DNA of 64,000 nucleotides, taken from NCBI GenBank assembly GCA_002914805.1, contig JXTB01000200.1:232236-296235 (forward strand). The letters are read 5' to 3'. A program made the translations under genes and the position numbers. Below the pieces are notes generated by a model that was given only the letters and a program-made list of their open reading frames with translations, had not been told where the DNA came from and searched no databases. Below are positions 46,919 to 59,747 of this stretch, piece after piece. Position 1 is the first letter of the stretch, and each line of letters starts with the position of its first letter. Source of the DNA: Parasponia andersonii (taxonomy: Eukaryota; Streptophyta; Magnoliopsida; Rosales; Cannabaceae).

Positions 46919-49900
46919 TCATACGCTCGGCCGTTCAAACGAGAAGTCTCTTTTCTCCGCATTGATCTCGTGGTGCAACCCGGGTTGAGGCTGCTGCTGG
47001 GTTGTAACTGTCGTTTGAGCATCCGGACCGGCTTCGTTGGCGAACCGGTCATGGTGGTCCACGTGCCCCAACTCAATCTGGTGTTGATGGGAAGACGAAC
47101 CGTCCGTGATGGCTAGGCGGTGCTGCTGGTAGTGGTGCGACGGCGAAGGAGAGTCGGTGTCCCACCGCTCGGCGGTGTCAAAATTGGACCGCTGCGGGGA
47201 GTTTTGGAGGCTGTCCAGCTCGCTGCGGTAGTGGCGCAGAAGGTGGACCGGGGACATGTGGTGGGAGGGCGTGGTGGGCCGGCTCGATAGCGGCGTGACC
47301 GAACCGGCCCGGTTCTGTTTGATGTGCTTCTTGGCAGAGTGGTGCCAGTTGCGGAGAGCCGTGGCCACTCTTTCGTTGAATATCGTTGGCTTCATGGTTG
47401 AACCCATCTGATTATCATACCGTGATAGTGTTATTACTAGGTTGAAAACCAATTCTTAATTTAATATGGCATTGATTGGATTTTGTTGTTACATAATATA
47501 GGTTACGTACTATGTGATATAAACAATATACTACTACAAGTTTTATTTTATTTTTGAAAATATATACTATTACAAGTTGGATCTAACAAAAATAATAATT
47601 GAAAATTTTCCTCTAAAAAAATATTAACTGAAAAATGATCATATATACTCATCACGAGGTGATGTAACGAGTGTGGGTTCACTTGTAGAGTCCACAAGTA
47701 GTATGATCCATAACAAAATTTCATGGTGTATAATGTATACAGGGTGATATCATATATATATATATATATATATTTCCCATTTGACTTTTAATTTAGAATT
47801 TTTTTTTCAGCTACTGAATCATTATATAATGGTTATTATAATTTAAATAATTTTAAAAAAATTCATTATTTAATACTATTATCTTTGCACCTTTTATTAT
47901 GAAAAACATTCACAATACATTTTTATTAGATAAAACAATAAATTTTTATTAGATAAAACAATACTTATAATAAGTGTAAAAAAAAAAACATCCCTACTAG
48001 ATTAGTGCTCTATAGAGCTCGTAAGAATATAGGTATTTTTAATCATAAATAACACTTTTATAGGCTGGGTTTAAATTTCTTGTCAAACTAAAATCATATT
48101 TTCAATAATTTGTCCAAATGTGTTTGGGAAAGCTGATTACTACGTAATTTGGCCCATACTAAAAGCCCAAGCAGGCCCAAGGTAGCTTTAGATTTTCTAA
48201 ATTATGTGCCACAAATAAAAGTAATTCGTTTATCTTCACAACAATGCCATAAACTAGCACTTTTAGGAATTCTTCAGCATATTTATAGGGAAAAAAAATT
48301 ATATATGGTAATTTTAAAAAAATTAAAAATTACCTGTGTGACGAGGGCATAGAGAGGGAGAGTGACGTAGCTGCATAGAATCTGAATGAGGACCCTGGCG
48401 ATCAAAATGAAGATAAATTAAAGTGTTAGAAGTATTCAGTCTATGTTAATTAACGATTAATTATAATGTGGCCAAGTAAGCATTAAACTTACCCCATTGT
48501 AATTCTGATAACCAAATCCTCAACATGCTCATGAAAGCAAGATTTGCGTCCAAATTCATACTAAAATAAGCAATAAGAACAAAATCATAATTAGATGCAA
48601 TTAAAGAAAATAAACGAAAAGAAAAGGCATAAGTGACAAAAAATAAGAAGCAAATGATAAATTAACTAGAAGGTGGAAAAAAATTAAAAAAAAAAAAGAC
48701 GTATAGTAGCTTTACCCAAGTCCATGCAAAGAAAGCAAGCTGAAAAGCATTCTGCAACAGTCAAATATCACATGAAAATCAGTACAAGATCAAGAGATAA
48801 TAATAATTAGTAGAATAATGTTAATTAGTAGAATAATGTTATGTAACTAGCTCAAAGGATATGACAAAAGCCTAAAACCCAGTTGAATGCACTGTTGTAA
48901 ATTGTCATAGAATTATAGAAATTTAAGAAATTGTAATAATTATTATTATTGCTTTGTAGATTAAAGCATAATATACACTGTAAGATTATTATTAACCAAT
49001 TATTCAAGCAAAATATGATTATATTTTCCTAATTAATTAATTAGTGAATATAAAGCATAATGTACCTGAAAGAGAACGAAATTGATAAGGTAGAGAATGA
49101 GGCGAGGTCGGTTGAACCAGAAAAGGTCATCCCCAGGTTGAACCACGGGCACCCCTTTGACCACCTCTCCTCTTTCTTGAATTCTAAGCCCCATTTTGGT
49201 TATAATCACTTGTAGCTTGGTTCCCACCAATAGAATCACCTGCATTATTCAGATGCATTCTCAACCGTTAGATTGATCCCACGGACCAGATTACAGTAAT
49301 AATCAAATATTCTTTTTTTTTAAAAAAAGAAAAGAAAAGACAATTAGAACATGTGATAAGGGAATATAGTCTATCTTTTGCTTACAATCAGCGGAACGAA
49401 CGGTAGCCAAAGATAAGAATACCAGCCTGTCCAAATTAAGAAGCGGAAAAAGAAATTAATTCATTACGTTCTAAAAAATCGGCCACTCAATATCTAGTTT
49501 CGTAAGAAAGAGTATTTGACTATATTAATAGAATTAAAAATAACTTCAGAAGATTCGTCTATAACATATGATCTAAGCATATACATGCACATTTTCATGC
49601 AATAATATCTTTTTAAAAGTTTGACGGAACCATTTTTTTTTTTCATTTTTCAAATTTCAGCTTTTGAAATTAACTACACACTTTGGGTCATTCTAATTAT
49701 ATTAATTGGTCACATTTTATGCAGTAAATAATTTCCCGAATATGTACATATATATATAATGTTTTTAAGTAAAAATACTGCTCAAATGATTAAAGTCAAC
49801 ACTAACCGTGAGTGTTGAAGAGTAAAAACACCACCGCAAAGAACCAAATTGGGGGACTGAAAGAAAAAAAAAAAAACAAAATTAACATGATTAATATTAT

Positions 49901-51004
49901 TGGTGCTAGCTTTCCAATCCATATAAAACTTCGTTATTAATCAGTAAAATTAAAATTTGATGGAACTTAATTAAATAAAGATTTATTGAAAATGAAAAGG
50001 AATTAACTCATGAGGGGGAAAAAAGGACTAACCTAATTCCCACGACGACTTTGAAATCCTCTTCCAGCGATCTATTAATGTACTTCTGAAAGTCAAATTT
50101 CTGATGGCTTTGGGGGGCCAAATGTGCCTGAAAAATGTCATAGTGCAATATTACACAGCTTTACCATTAATTTGTTTGTTTATGGAGGAAATAAAATACA
50201 TCAATCAATTAATTATTCCATGTGACATGTTGTCCATGGCCAGAAAATTTTAGTTGAACTTGCATTAATATTTGTATGTTATCCTAAACAATCATCTACT
50301 TCAAATTAGAAATAATTACATAAGTTTGAAACTCTTACCATTATAAACCCATGTCTCAAAGTCAAATAATCGACTTTAGGAACCGACCTAACAAATTGTC
50401 TGAAGAAACATACCTGCGGAAAAATAAAAAGCACACAATTAATTAATTTGTAAAAAGGAAAAAGTCAATCACCGCTCACGTTAATAAATTCCTTGACTGG
50501 CTATATATATATATATATGTGGGGAAAAGTATGGAGAAAAACATATAAATTAATTAATATAAACAAGAAGAACAAATAGTGCGTGATTGTGTGACTAGAG
50601 TGATCTTGAACTTCCAGAGACAAAGTGAGTAACGGTCGCAGTTGTAAAAGGAAAAATAACAATAATTAAATGAGTTAATTAATAAATTCATGCACCTTTA
50701 GTTTATTTTAAAAAGATAAAGAAGAAGTCAAAACTACTAATTATAGAGAAAAGAAAATTTGTGTAAAGCCTTAACTTGAGTGACGGCCGTATCATTTTCA
50801 GAACTTGCCACACCCAGACGTTGTCTTCCCTAACATCTTATAGGCGTCATATTTGTACGGAGTGAGATGACAAAAGAAACCCCTTATGGAACACACTTTT
50901 AAAATATATATATACTTGACGACGCTCGACTTTACATTGCATTTTCTTAAAGCTCACTAATTTCATCTATTTTGCTTTTAAATGTACAAATTATACATAT
51001 GCAA

Positions 51005-51035
<31 letters not shown>

Positions 51036-54000
51036 CATGTCATATTCTATAAATTTCTCTAATTTGCTTCGACAAGCAACCTTCCAATTTCCACTCGAAG
51101 ACGAATTAATTACGTTATTGACATTATTCGTGAACGTTGATCCATTTTGCTCCCATTAAATTAAGGACGACCAGATTTTAAGTATGTTATTAACTCCCTC
51201 TCCAAAGATATTAATTTCCAGCAAAAATAAATGGGGAGGAAAAAAAATCAATGTGGTATTGTCGTAATGATCAAGCTATGATGAATTAGATGTTTACTTG
51301 TCTTTGGTATGAATTGAAATCAAATTGAATTTGAAGAATTGACTTGTGAGAATTTAAAAGCCACATTAGCCAATTTTGACCAAAAAGTGTGTAGAGTCTT
51401 TAGGCATGGGCAGAAGAACTTTCGTGGGCATATGCCACCATAAGTGGTTTGCGAGGTCTAAAGCAACTTTTTGAAGTGTTCTTGAGAAAAGAAAACCAAA
51501 AAAAAAAAAAAAAAATCTTCCAAAAAAATAAAGACGACAAGTCGAAATTTGGGAGCCAAATCCCATAAGTACAGAGAATGAAGTTCCTGTAGTACCCTTC
51601 AAAAACACTACAATACTCCAATTATTAATAACGCGATGCCATAAAGCTAGTACGTTCACGTGAATTTCGTGTTTCAAATAACCAATAATTCATTTTGAAC
51701 TTTCAATATCTATAATTTTGGATTTATCCGAAATCCCAATATCCATAGCTTAAGAAATTGAAAGAATAACAAAAAAAAAGGGAAAAAAAAAGCTGCTCTC
51801 TTTAAACCACACACAAAAAAATTACCAAGTAAAAATAAAATTATATATTAAAGAACACATTCTATGCAAAATAGTTACGAAATGCACTCACCAGGAAAAT
51901 TAAATCAGATAGAAATAAGGAAGGAAAAAAAAGGGAGGGGGGGAATTGCCTTTTGTATTTGGTAAATCCAATTTTTAACGGTACTTACCCATAAGTAGAA
52001 AATAAAAATATCTGTTCGATTGACAACCTCTATATATATATATATTCGAATCAACCTTTATATATATATATATATTCGAATTTAGAAGAATTATGAGAAT
52101 TGCAACATAATTAAGGAAGACATAAATGAGTTTCAGAAAATTCTTTCCCTTAATTCAAGAACTTAATTAATTATTCCTCCAGTGGGGTCATATATATATA
52201 TATATTCGAATTTAGAAGAACTATATGAGAATTGCAACATAATTAAGGGAGACATAAATGAGTTTCAGAAATGCTTTCCCTTAATTCAAGAACTTAATTA
52301 ATTATTCCTCCATTGGGGTCATATATTGTTAGGTTAAAGGAACACATCATTTGAATAGGAAAGATCTACTATAATTTAAATATCGCTATTATTCGCTTTA
52401 ATTCGACGCAATCAATGGTTGTTATTGCTAATAAAATCACTCGTCCCCATTCTTTAATTGGCATATAAATCGTTATATATATATAGTTACCAAATATATT
52501 ATAATTTTCTTTTGAAAGGAATATATATTATAATTGGAAGCCTTAAAAAACATCAGCTTAACTAGAGACATTCCAACTACGTAATTAGCACATATGGGAC
52601 GTTTGTCTTATCTTATTTTTCTATGTAGATCTCGAAATGAAAATTAAAGCAGTTTTTAAATATATCGTATAGTGCTGGTTGGGAGTTGGAGGGGCGTGGG
52701 AAGGCATGCAAAATATTAAAAGGAGATCATTAAGTGGGTTGAGAAAATTATTACCATTGATGCAATGTTATGTTAAAGATATTTTTCTTTTCCTGAAGAA
52801 ACTCCCATTAATTAATTAAGCCTTTCGAGATATAGAATTTAAATGAGATCACATTTTACGTACTAAATTTAAAGAGAAATTTTAATTACAATAATACTAA
52901 GTATATGCACAACCCAATAATTAATTAATATAACCCTATTATTGATCATCTAGTTTCAAATTTTCTCAAGGTACATATATTCAACTCTTTTAAAGAGACC
53001 ATTTGTATTTTCCTAATAACTTTTAAGTACGCATCTGATTTTATATTAACACAGGATCGTTCGCGCGTGCATGACAAATTCCACGAGAAGATCCATGCAT
53101 GATGCAAGAGTATAAGGAAACAATAATCATGCGAAATCTTTTAACAAAAAAAAAAATCATTTGAAAGCTTTGTAACAATTAATTCCATGCATTATAACAT
53201 ATATTAAGCGGAAAAAATTGTATGGAAATTAGGTCAATAAAAAAGTAAAAGGTTAGGTTCTTACTATCCACATTAAGAAAGGTTGTTTGGTCCAGAAACT
53301 TAAATGCCTCCTTCCAAAAGATGTGTCCCTCGCAAATCTGAACCTTTCTGGATCTGTATATAGTACAACAAATAAATTAATAAGCCCCACATCTAATGTC
53401 AAAGCTAGCTGTATATATATTTACATATACATGCCTAATTACTTAATTCTAGCTCTTTTGATTAGAAGTTACACAACTACCCATCTTAAACTTATTAATT
53501 AAATAATGTTTTATATACACTTTATATGTATATTTGTTCTGATTTTTCTTTTTTCAATAGAATAACGAAACATATCAAAATTTTACAGACACATTCCATC
53601 CACATTGACACTTACCTCCCTACACAACAAAAAGAATTATGACTAATTACATATTAATTAAGAACAACTTCAATTGTAAAATAATGATAAAAATGTGGAG
53701 ATTTTAAATAATTTTAGAATATATAAGTATAATACATTGTTGAGATTATAATATTCTCTTTAAATATTTGGACTTACCATGTGAGAATTGATATTCAGCG
53801 GTTCTTGTTTCCTTTTCCCATTGCTTCCAACTTCTCATCTGAAGTCAATATTTAATGTATAGTTCCCCATTAGCCACAGAAAAATAGAATTCAGATGTGA
53901 ATATATAATTATTACATGCATATAAGTAATTTGAAGCGATTAATGTATATACACGTACCTTGGCTCTGCCCAGAGCCATAGTCATGATGCAGTAGAGAAC

Positions 54001-55965
54001 GTGGAAAACAGCCAGCACAAAGATAAAAATATGGAGCTGATGAATACCATCCGCAGAGACAAATGGAACTTTTCCCTGAAAATTTTATATGTTTCACGAT
54101 ATATATACAATATCACGACCCAAATTCCGAACCACAAATTTCAATGTAGAAATTCAAAAATTATTTTATTTAAAAAAAATTATAAAATAATTTTAATAAT
54201 AAAATTCTCACAATTTTGTGATTACTATTAGATATATATTGTTAATAATATTTATTAAAACAAACCAAACATTATCATCAACAGTCTCACAATCTAATAC
54301 ACTAATTATACAAATCGAGTCCGTGAAACGAATCTTTAAGTATTTTATTACAAACCAAGATAAAGAAATAGAAATATCTTACAAAATTACCAATTTTCCA
54401 CTTAGTAACTAGCTCTTCCCTAAACTGCTCCTGAATCTCTAAAATCCAAAAATTGTTTAATTACAAATTTGCCACTCAACACAAAAAATCTAAAATACCC
54501 TTATAACTTTTCAGATTTTACGTGCATACCCCAAACTGATAAGATTATTCATTAAGATAAAAAAAATTAAAAAAATGTACAGTAGTTAGAGCAAATATGT
54601 ACGCAAGTATATATAAATCAGCCCATCAACTTTAGATATTCTTGCTAATATTATATATATGCACGTGAAGTGTATATACATAATACGTTCCTACACATTG
54701 ACAAATACATATGATTATTCCCTTAACTAACTTACATAGCTAAATAAAGAACAATATTAAATCGCAAAATGAATTGTAGCAACTATATATGACATTGATT
54801 TTGTCATCACAGATACACATTGTTTAGTTGTTATTCCATGACAAAACACAAATATTTTCGCGCGAAAATTCCATGCTCTTGTCTTACATATCGGAAGAAG
54901 ATTTACTTGAATTAATTATTCGTCTTCAATATTATAACTATAAATCGATCTGTACACATTATCCTTAGGAAAAAAAAAAAAAAAACACATTCTACATAAT
55001 ACTATTGGAGTAACATAGTATTCTTATTCTACATGTATGGCAAAGGCAACGGGACAAACTGTCTTTTGCTTGTTAGCCAAAGCAAAAGGTTAAAATATGG
55101 AATAGTATTCTATTCTCTTTGAAGGTAAAGTATGGAACATATAAATAGATATAAATATAAATATATATATATATGTATATTATTTGCTTATATTATAATA
55201 TTGGACGAAACCCAAGTAAAGGGATATGAGTGGGAAAAAAAAAAAGATGAAGGGGAGTGAATGCATGGTGAATTATATATACTAGTAGCTCCGTACCTTT
55301 TCTGCACATTTATCGGTTCCCGCGGCCGCCAAAACTCGGCGGAAACTACCTCCGCCGCCAGAATCCAGCAAAGCAGCGAGTAATTTCCGACCGTTGGTTT
55401 CGTCTTCCGAATCAGCTTCCTCTTTCTTCAGCTGCGCTTCTTCTTTGTTGTTACATGGATGCCACGTCGCCCCAACTTTTTGGGATATACAAATGTTTGA
55501 GATTGGACCTTGTCCCACCGTTAGGAGCAAGGATATAAATCCCAATAACATAAGCTCTAAAAAAGCCCCGCCCCCCCAAAAAAAAAAATCGGAAAATTTG
55601 CTTAACAACTTAAAATTCATTAATAATCAACTAAGGTTACATATATATATATTAAATTGGGAATTAATTGTTTTTTCCATGTAACGGACCTGATTTGATC
55701 TTTTCCAAAGATTCATAAAGAGCTCGCTTATGTTTCTTCTTCAACCACTGCAATAATTTTGAAACAACTAAATTATAAAAACAGTACCATAATATATATT
55801 TTTTCATATTGTAACAAATAAGATTAATGATATTATTAGTACCTCTCCTATGAGATGGATTATGTGTTCTATAATAATTGAAACTAGGACCAAAACAAAA
55901 CAGACTACGGCGACGGCCCATGTGGGTGTTTGCTCAAGGGATCTTCCTCCAGCTGCTCCCGCCAT
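46919..55965 (-). CDS. MLO: MLO-like seven-transmembrane protein, probable clade V
   Basis: Plant-specific membrane protein; clade V members are needed for powdery mildew entry, so loss gives resistance. Fifteen exons (minus): 55965-55843, 55747-55690, 55556-55297, 54075-53959, 53838-53778, 53353-53265, 50413-50339, 50127-50033, 49856-49807, 49426-49386, 49239-49066, 48751-48716, 48560-48493, 48394-48334, 47407-46919. All introns are GT-AG and the frame is unbroken over 598 residues, normal for clade V. The N-terminus carries [18 protein letters not shown] (13-30). Signature blocks include [19 protein letters not shown] (42-60), FLSLLL-type [28 protein letters not shown] and [12 protein letters not shown]. 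The calmodulin-binding helix is at about 447-466 (W457). DFSF at 590-593 fits the clade V D/E-F-S/T-F motif. A Gly/Ala-rich insert lies in the first extracellular loop (exon 3). Intron 6 is 2.85 kb. Confidence 0.95.
52060..52325 (+). repeat. 130-bp tandem duplication in MLO intron 6
   Basis: Two copies offset by 130 bp, each starting with a TATATA run then TTCGAATTTAGAAGAA (52078 and 52208) and ending near CCTCCAKTGGGGTCATATAT. They differ at a handful of sites, so the duplication is fairly recent. Confidence 0.88.
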
Positions 55966-56128
55966 TCTTGGTTATCTTTTCTCTCTAAGAATTAATCTCC
56001 AAATAATAGGATCGTATAAGTATATAGTTCTGGCCCTTAGTTAGAATATAAGTTGATGTATATGTGGTACAAATTTATAGGAGTTTGAAATAATTCGGAG
56101 ATTAATTCAAGGATACTGAAAGTGAAGC

Positions 56129-56138
56129 TTTTATAAAT
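56129..56138 (-). promoter_or_regulatory. Probable TATA box of the MLO gene
   Basis: On the minus strand CTATTTATAAAAGCT lies about 170 bp before the MLO ATG at 55965, a usual distance for a plant TATA box with a leader of 130-140 bases. Confidence 0.55.
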
Positions 56139-56331
56139 AGTGACAAATAGAGCAGAAAGAGAGAGAGAGAGAATAGAAAGGTATGGATAGTATATATTGT
56201 ACAAAGGAAGGTATATGGGAAATTGAATTATTGAGTTGCAATCGGGTGTTAAAAAAATATATAGAAACTGGAGGAAGGAACAATTGAAGGGACAGAAATG
56301 GACGACTTTGACTCCAATTAGCTAAACGCGT

Positions 56332-56332
<1 letters not shown>

Positions 56333-56387
<55 letters not shown>
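56333..56387. repeat. (GA)n microsatellite upstream of MLO
   Basis: About 27 uninterrupted AG units about 370 bp upstream of the MLO start. Confidence 0.95.
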
Positions 56388-56389
<2 letters not shown>

Positions 56390-57834
56390 CGATCCTTGAC
56401 TTGATCAAAAAATCAAAGGAAGTTTTCTTTTGACTGATAAAATTCGATAAAAAATAATAATACACGTAGGTGCATATGGTGTGAGTATCGTCTAAATCAC
56501 CACCGTTGGATAATTTGTCTTCTAAGTCAACCTCTTTTGCTAAGAATTCTCGGAGTACTAAATAGTTTTTCGTTGTTTAAAAAAATATCCTTTTTTTTTT
56601 CTTTCAGATTTTACTTTTTGGCATTTTTCTAATCCACGGTTGATAATAGACTTTAAAATAATCCATAAAAGTTGCTGCTGATGTCACAGAACTCTCTTTC
56701 TTTGACTTGGGAAATAATTCTGTGGCTCCAATTTCACATAGTACGTATACATAGGCTCGTTATACAACAAATGAGCCCAACGTTATAATAGATCAATTAA
56801 CAGAGGATTATCACCTTTTTTTTTTTAATTATTTTCTTCTATCTTTTGGGTTAGCATAATTTTATATCGATATTTTAGTTTAATAATTTAAAAACTCCTT
56901 GATGGTTCGAAAGATTTTGCATGACTTGGTCCGCCTCTCGATCCGCCCATTAATTAATATTTAGCAGCTACTTTATGTGTTTTTCTGCATCCACAATATT
57001 TTTAATAGACAAGTTATTTTCTGCACCAATAAATAATTAATATTTTCCGATATTCATGGAAAAAAAACAATTAATATTATGAGAGACTTCTTACACGAAG
57101 TAGTACTGTAAATTTTCTCGCTTATCCAACTGCTATGTTGCTATACCTCATTGTTGTATTAGGTATATTGTGTGGTAGTTCGTTGTATTATTTTAGTACA
57201 TTATAATATCTGGTTTTGTACGTGTTATTTGACATGTAAAAATTGTATCAAGTTTGATACATATACAATGAGTAGAGAATTCGATAATAAATGAAAAAAA
57301 ATAAGAGAATTAATTAGCCAAATGCACTATTTGTTTGTTGTGTATATTTGTTTCCTTCCTATTTGCCAAAGTTTGGAGGGTTTCAAAAGAAATTGCCCGG
57401 TTATTCTTTCCCAATTATCTAACATGGTGGGAAAAAGAAAAGAAAAAAAAAACATAACTTCTCCATTTTGTGAAAAGTGGTATTTCTGGCCAGACTTGAT
57501 CCATATATAGCAGTGAAAAATCGAAAGTATACAATGATCCGATATTGCCACTATTCAATAAGAATAAAATAGTCTTACACACTAGCTACTTATACTGTAA
57601 GAGATCAAATAAAGTCTAGGATGATCATAGCGTCGACTGAAATTAAATGATCAAATTTTGCTGCATCACTTCTCGGTTAAGATGAGTGAATCCGATAAAT
57701 AGTATATTATGTCCGCACATTAGAGAAAAGCCTTCACTTTATAATTAATATTAACGTATTATATAATCATAATCATTTATACTTGATTAATCAATTATAC
57801 TTGATTGACTTAGTCTTGGGAATAATTAACAGTT

Positions 57835-57835
57835 N
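57835..57835. other. Single ambiguous base (N), possible assembly join
   Basis: One N separates host-like AT-rich DNA on the left from Gypsy internal leader sequence on the right, so it may mark a gap closure and not merely a base-call problem. Confidence 0.8.
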
Positions 57836-57977
57836 GCAGGCTATTCTTAAGCAGGATCTACATGTGCAGCAGTGGTACTTTAGGGATGATTTTGGCTAGT
57901 TCCGGTGTTTCTGGTAGTGTTTATGGTGTTTGTCATTATTGAAAGAAGCGGAATGGATAAACTTTTCTGTCGGAATA

Positions 57978-57997
57978 GCCCTCCTTCTAGCGCCAAT
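57978..57997 (-). other. Primer-binding-site-like sequence
   Basis: On the minus strand, directly after the LTR end ...CCGTCAACA, the sequence reads ATTGGCGCTAGAAGGAGGG. TGGCGC at this position is typical of tRNA-primed Gypsy elements. This marks 57836-57997 as 5' leader of an element on the minus strand. Confidence 0.65.
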
Positions 57998-58721
57998 TGT
58001 TGACGGAGGTTTTGTCAACAATAAATTTAGGAAAATTACAAAATGTGGCTTGTGTGTGAAAATGGTTAATTAATCAAAGCAAACAAAGAGACAATAATTT
58101 TATAGTGGTTCAGCCCCAAAAAAGATGAGTTTACGTCCACTGTTTTTCACTATTTTCTGGAGAATTACAAGAACTCAAAATTACAATGTATTATCCGGAA
58201 AGAAGAAGCAAGAGTTTTAAAAGGTTCTCCCAAAAATTCCTCAAAAAAATCCCCAATCGAAACATTGAACTCCCTTTATATAAGTGATGATAGCTCAATA
58301 TTTCTCAATTGTGAGAATGGGTAACTGTATAAACGGGCAATAAAATTTGAGTAACAATATAACTGGGTAATCACTTAAATGAGATGACTGGTCGATCTTT
58401 AAAGAGAAAATTTTGTTTCTCTTTCTTTGTAGGTTACCTGTTTGACGAAGCTTAGTCTAGTTTCCTTTTTATTCTGGTCGCACTTAACTCGTTCGGAGGA
58501 GGTCGCTTTAAACTCTTTCGGAAAAGGTCGTACTAAACTTATGCAGTGGAGGTCGCACTTAACTCTTTCGGAAGAGGTCGCACTAACTTATGCGGTAGAG
58601 GTCGCACGTAACTCTTTCAGAAGAGGTCGCACTTAATCTTACTTATGCGACCTGACACTCACTTGGTTAACTTTTTCCTTTATGGTATTGACCAACATAT
58701 AGGATTTTAGACCGCACAACA
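57998..58721 (-). repeat. Gypsy LTR
   Basis: Begins TGTTGACGGAGG and ends ACCGCACAACA (plus strand), with matching TGTTG/CAACA ends. It is 724 bp against 618 bp for the solo copy at 36610. It contains an array of about seven imperfect 28-30-bp units with GGTCGCAC (58476-58650), where the solo copy has about four. Confidence 0.9.
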
Positions 58722-58738
58722 ATTGCCCCCCAGCTCCA
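58722..58738 (-). other. Polypurine tract
   Basis: On the minus strand the sequence just before the LTR reads ACTGGAGCTGGGGGGCAAT, a purine-rich tract of the kind that primes plus-strand DNA synthesis. It shows that this LTR is a 3' LTR for the pol that lies to the right. Confidence 0.75.
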
Positions 58739-59747
58739 GTAGTTCTTTAGGACAAAATAGAGCTTCATTCTACTATAAGTGCGAGCTTAAAAAATGCGAC
58801 GTCATGACCTAGACTTGAGACCCTTGAAGAGTCGAAGAGTTGCCAGATCTCAAATCTCACCTTTTTCAAGATCACGCGCACCTTTTTCTGACAGATGAAA
58901 CCATGTGTCATATTTTCTAAGAAAAATAGCAAAACTCGAGGAGATTTTTCCCTTCTTTTTCCTTGTTAAACAGACATAATGATAGCGATGATGCCAGCTG
59001 TCGTCTTAAATCGAATCGTTTCAAGTTTTGAAAAGATACTGATTTAATTTCAGAAAAACTAAATCCCGCGTGAACTTCGGCCTTTGGATCTGAAAATTAA
59101 ATACCATGATCTACTGTTGTGATTTGACGACGCTCGAGGTATATATATTGAAAACTAATCCGCCTCCTCAAAAAACCTATCGTCTGCTATGTCTCTCGAA
59201 ACCCAAAGTATTCACAGAGCAATCCTTCCGGCGTCGTTCTGTTTCTCAGCTCGCATAACTTTGTCATCTTCTCCGACGAAGTTATCATCAGAATCTTTCA
59301 AACGTCTTCTTGATCCCTCTGTCTTCGAAGAAAGGTTAGTATATATCCTCTCTCTCTTATTCTCCGATTTTTCCAAAATCCTTATTTACAAATCCTAGAA
59401 TAGAAAATAGGAACAAACCGTAGATCCTAAATACCATAGAGGCTAAATATTCTGAACATAAACCCATCCCGTATTCGGATGGACTGTAAAATATAAATTT
59501 TTAGGTCCCCTTCGTTGGTTTATAAATTCTTCTTTTAGATGACTGACAGAGATGAACTCGTGAAATAGTTTTTATTTTCTTTTATAACGAACTGCTCGAA
59601 CGATTTTTATGAATCCGTAGATCGATTAGAAATAATTCGATGAGTAGCTTATTGATGCAATCCTAGGATGAGACCCCAAAACTGCTCGCATATAGCTAAG
59701 ATCCTTGATGCTCGCATAGGACTAAATCCATTCATATTTCTTTTCAG

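Larger units (their letters stand above)
55966..57834 (-). promoter_or_regulatory. MLO 5' flank
   Basis: Upstream of MLO on the minus strand, AT-rich and without another gene. It contains GA tracts at 56157-56173 and 56333-56387. Two TTGACT / AGTCAA W-box-like cores lie near 56309 and 56397 (plus-strand GACTTTGACTCC and CCTTGACTTGATC); WRKY binding is only a suggestion. A short frame at 57322-57551 is present on both strands and looks like chance. Confidence 0.4.

Noticed and set aside
51366..51677. Minus-strand frames inside the MLO gene
   Set aside because: They lie within the 2.85-kb MLO intron, contain homopolymer-derived Phe runs and resemble nothing.
58442..58636. Open frame of 64 codons on the plus strand
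   Set aside because: It lies wholly inside the Gypsy LTR and its repeated residues come from the GGTCGCAC array.
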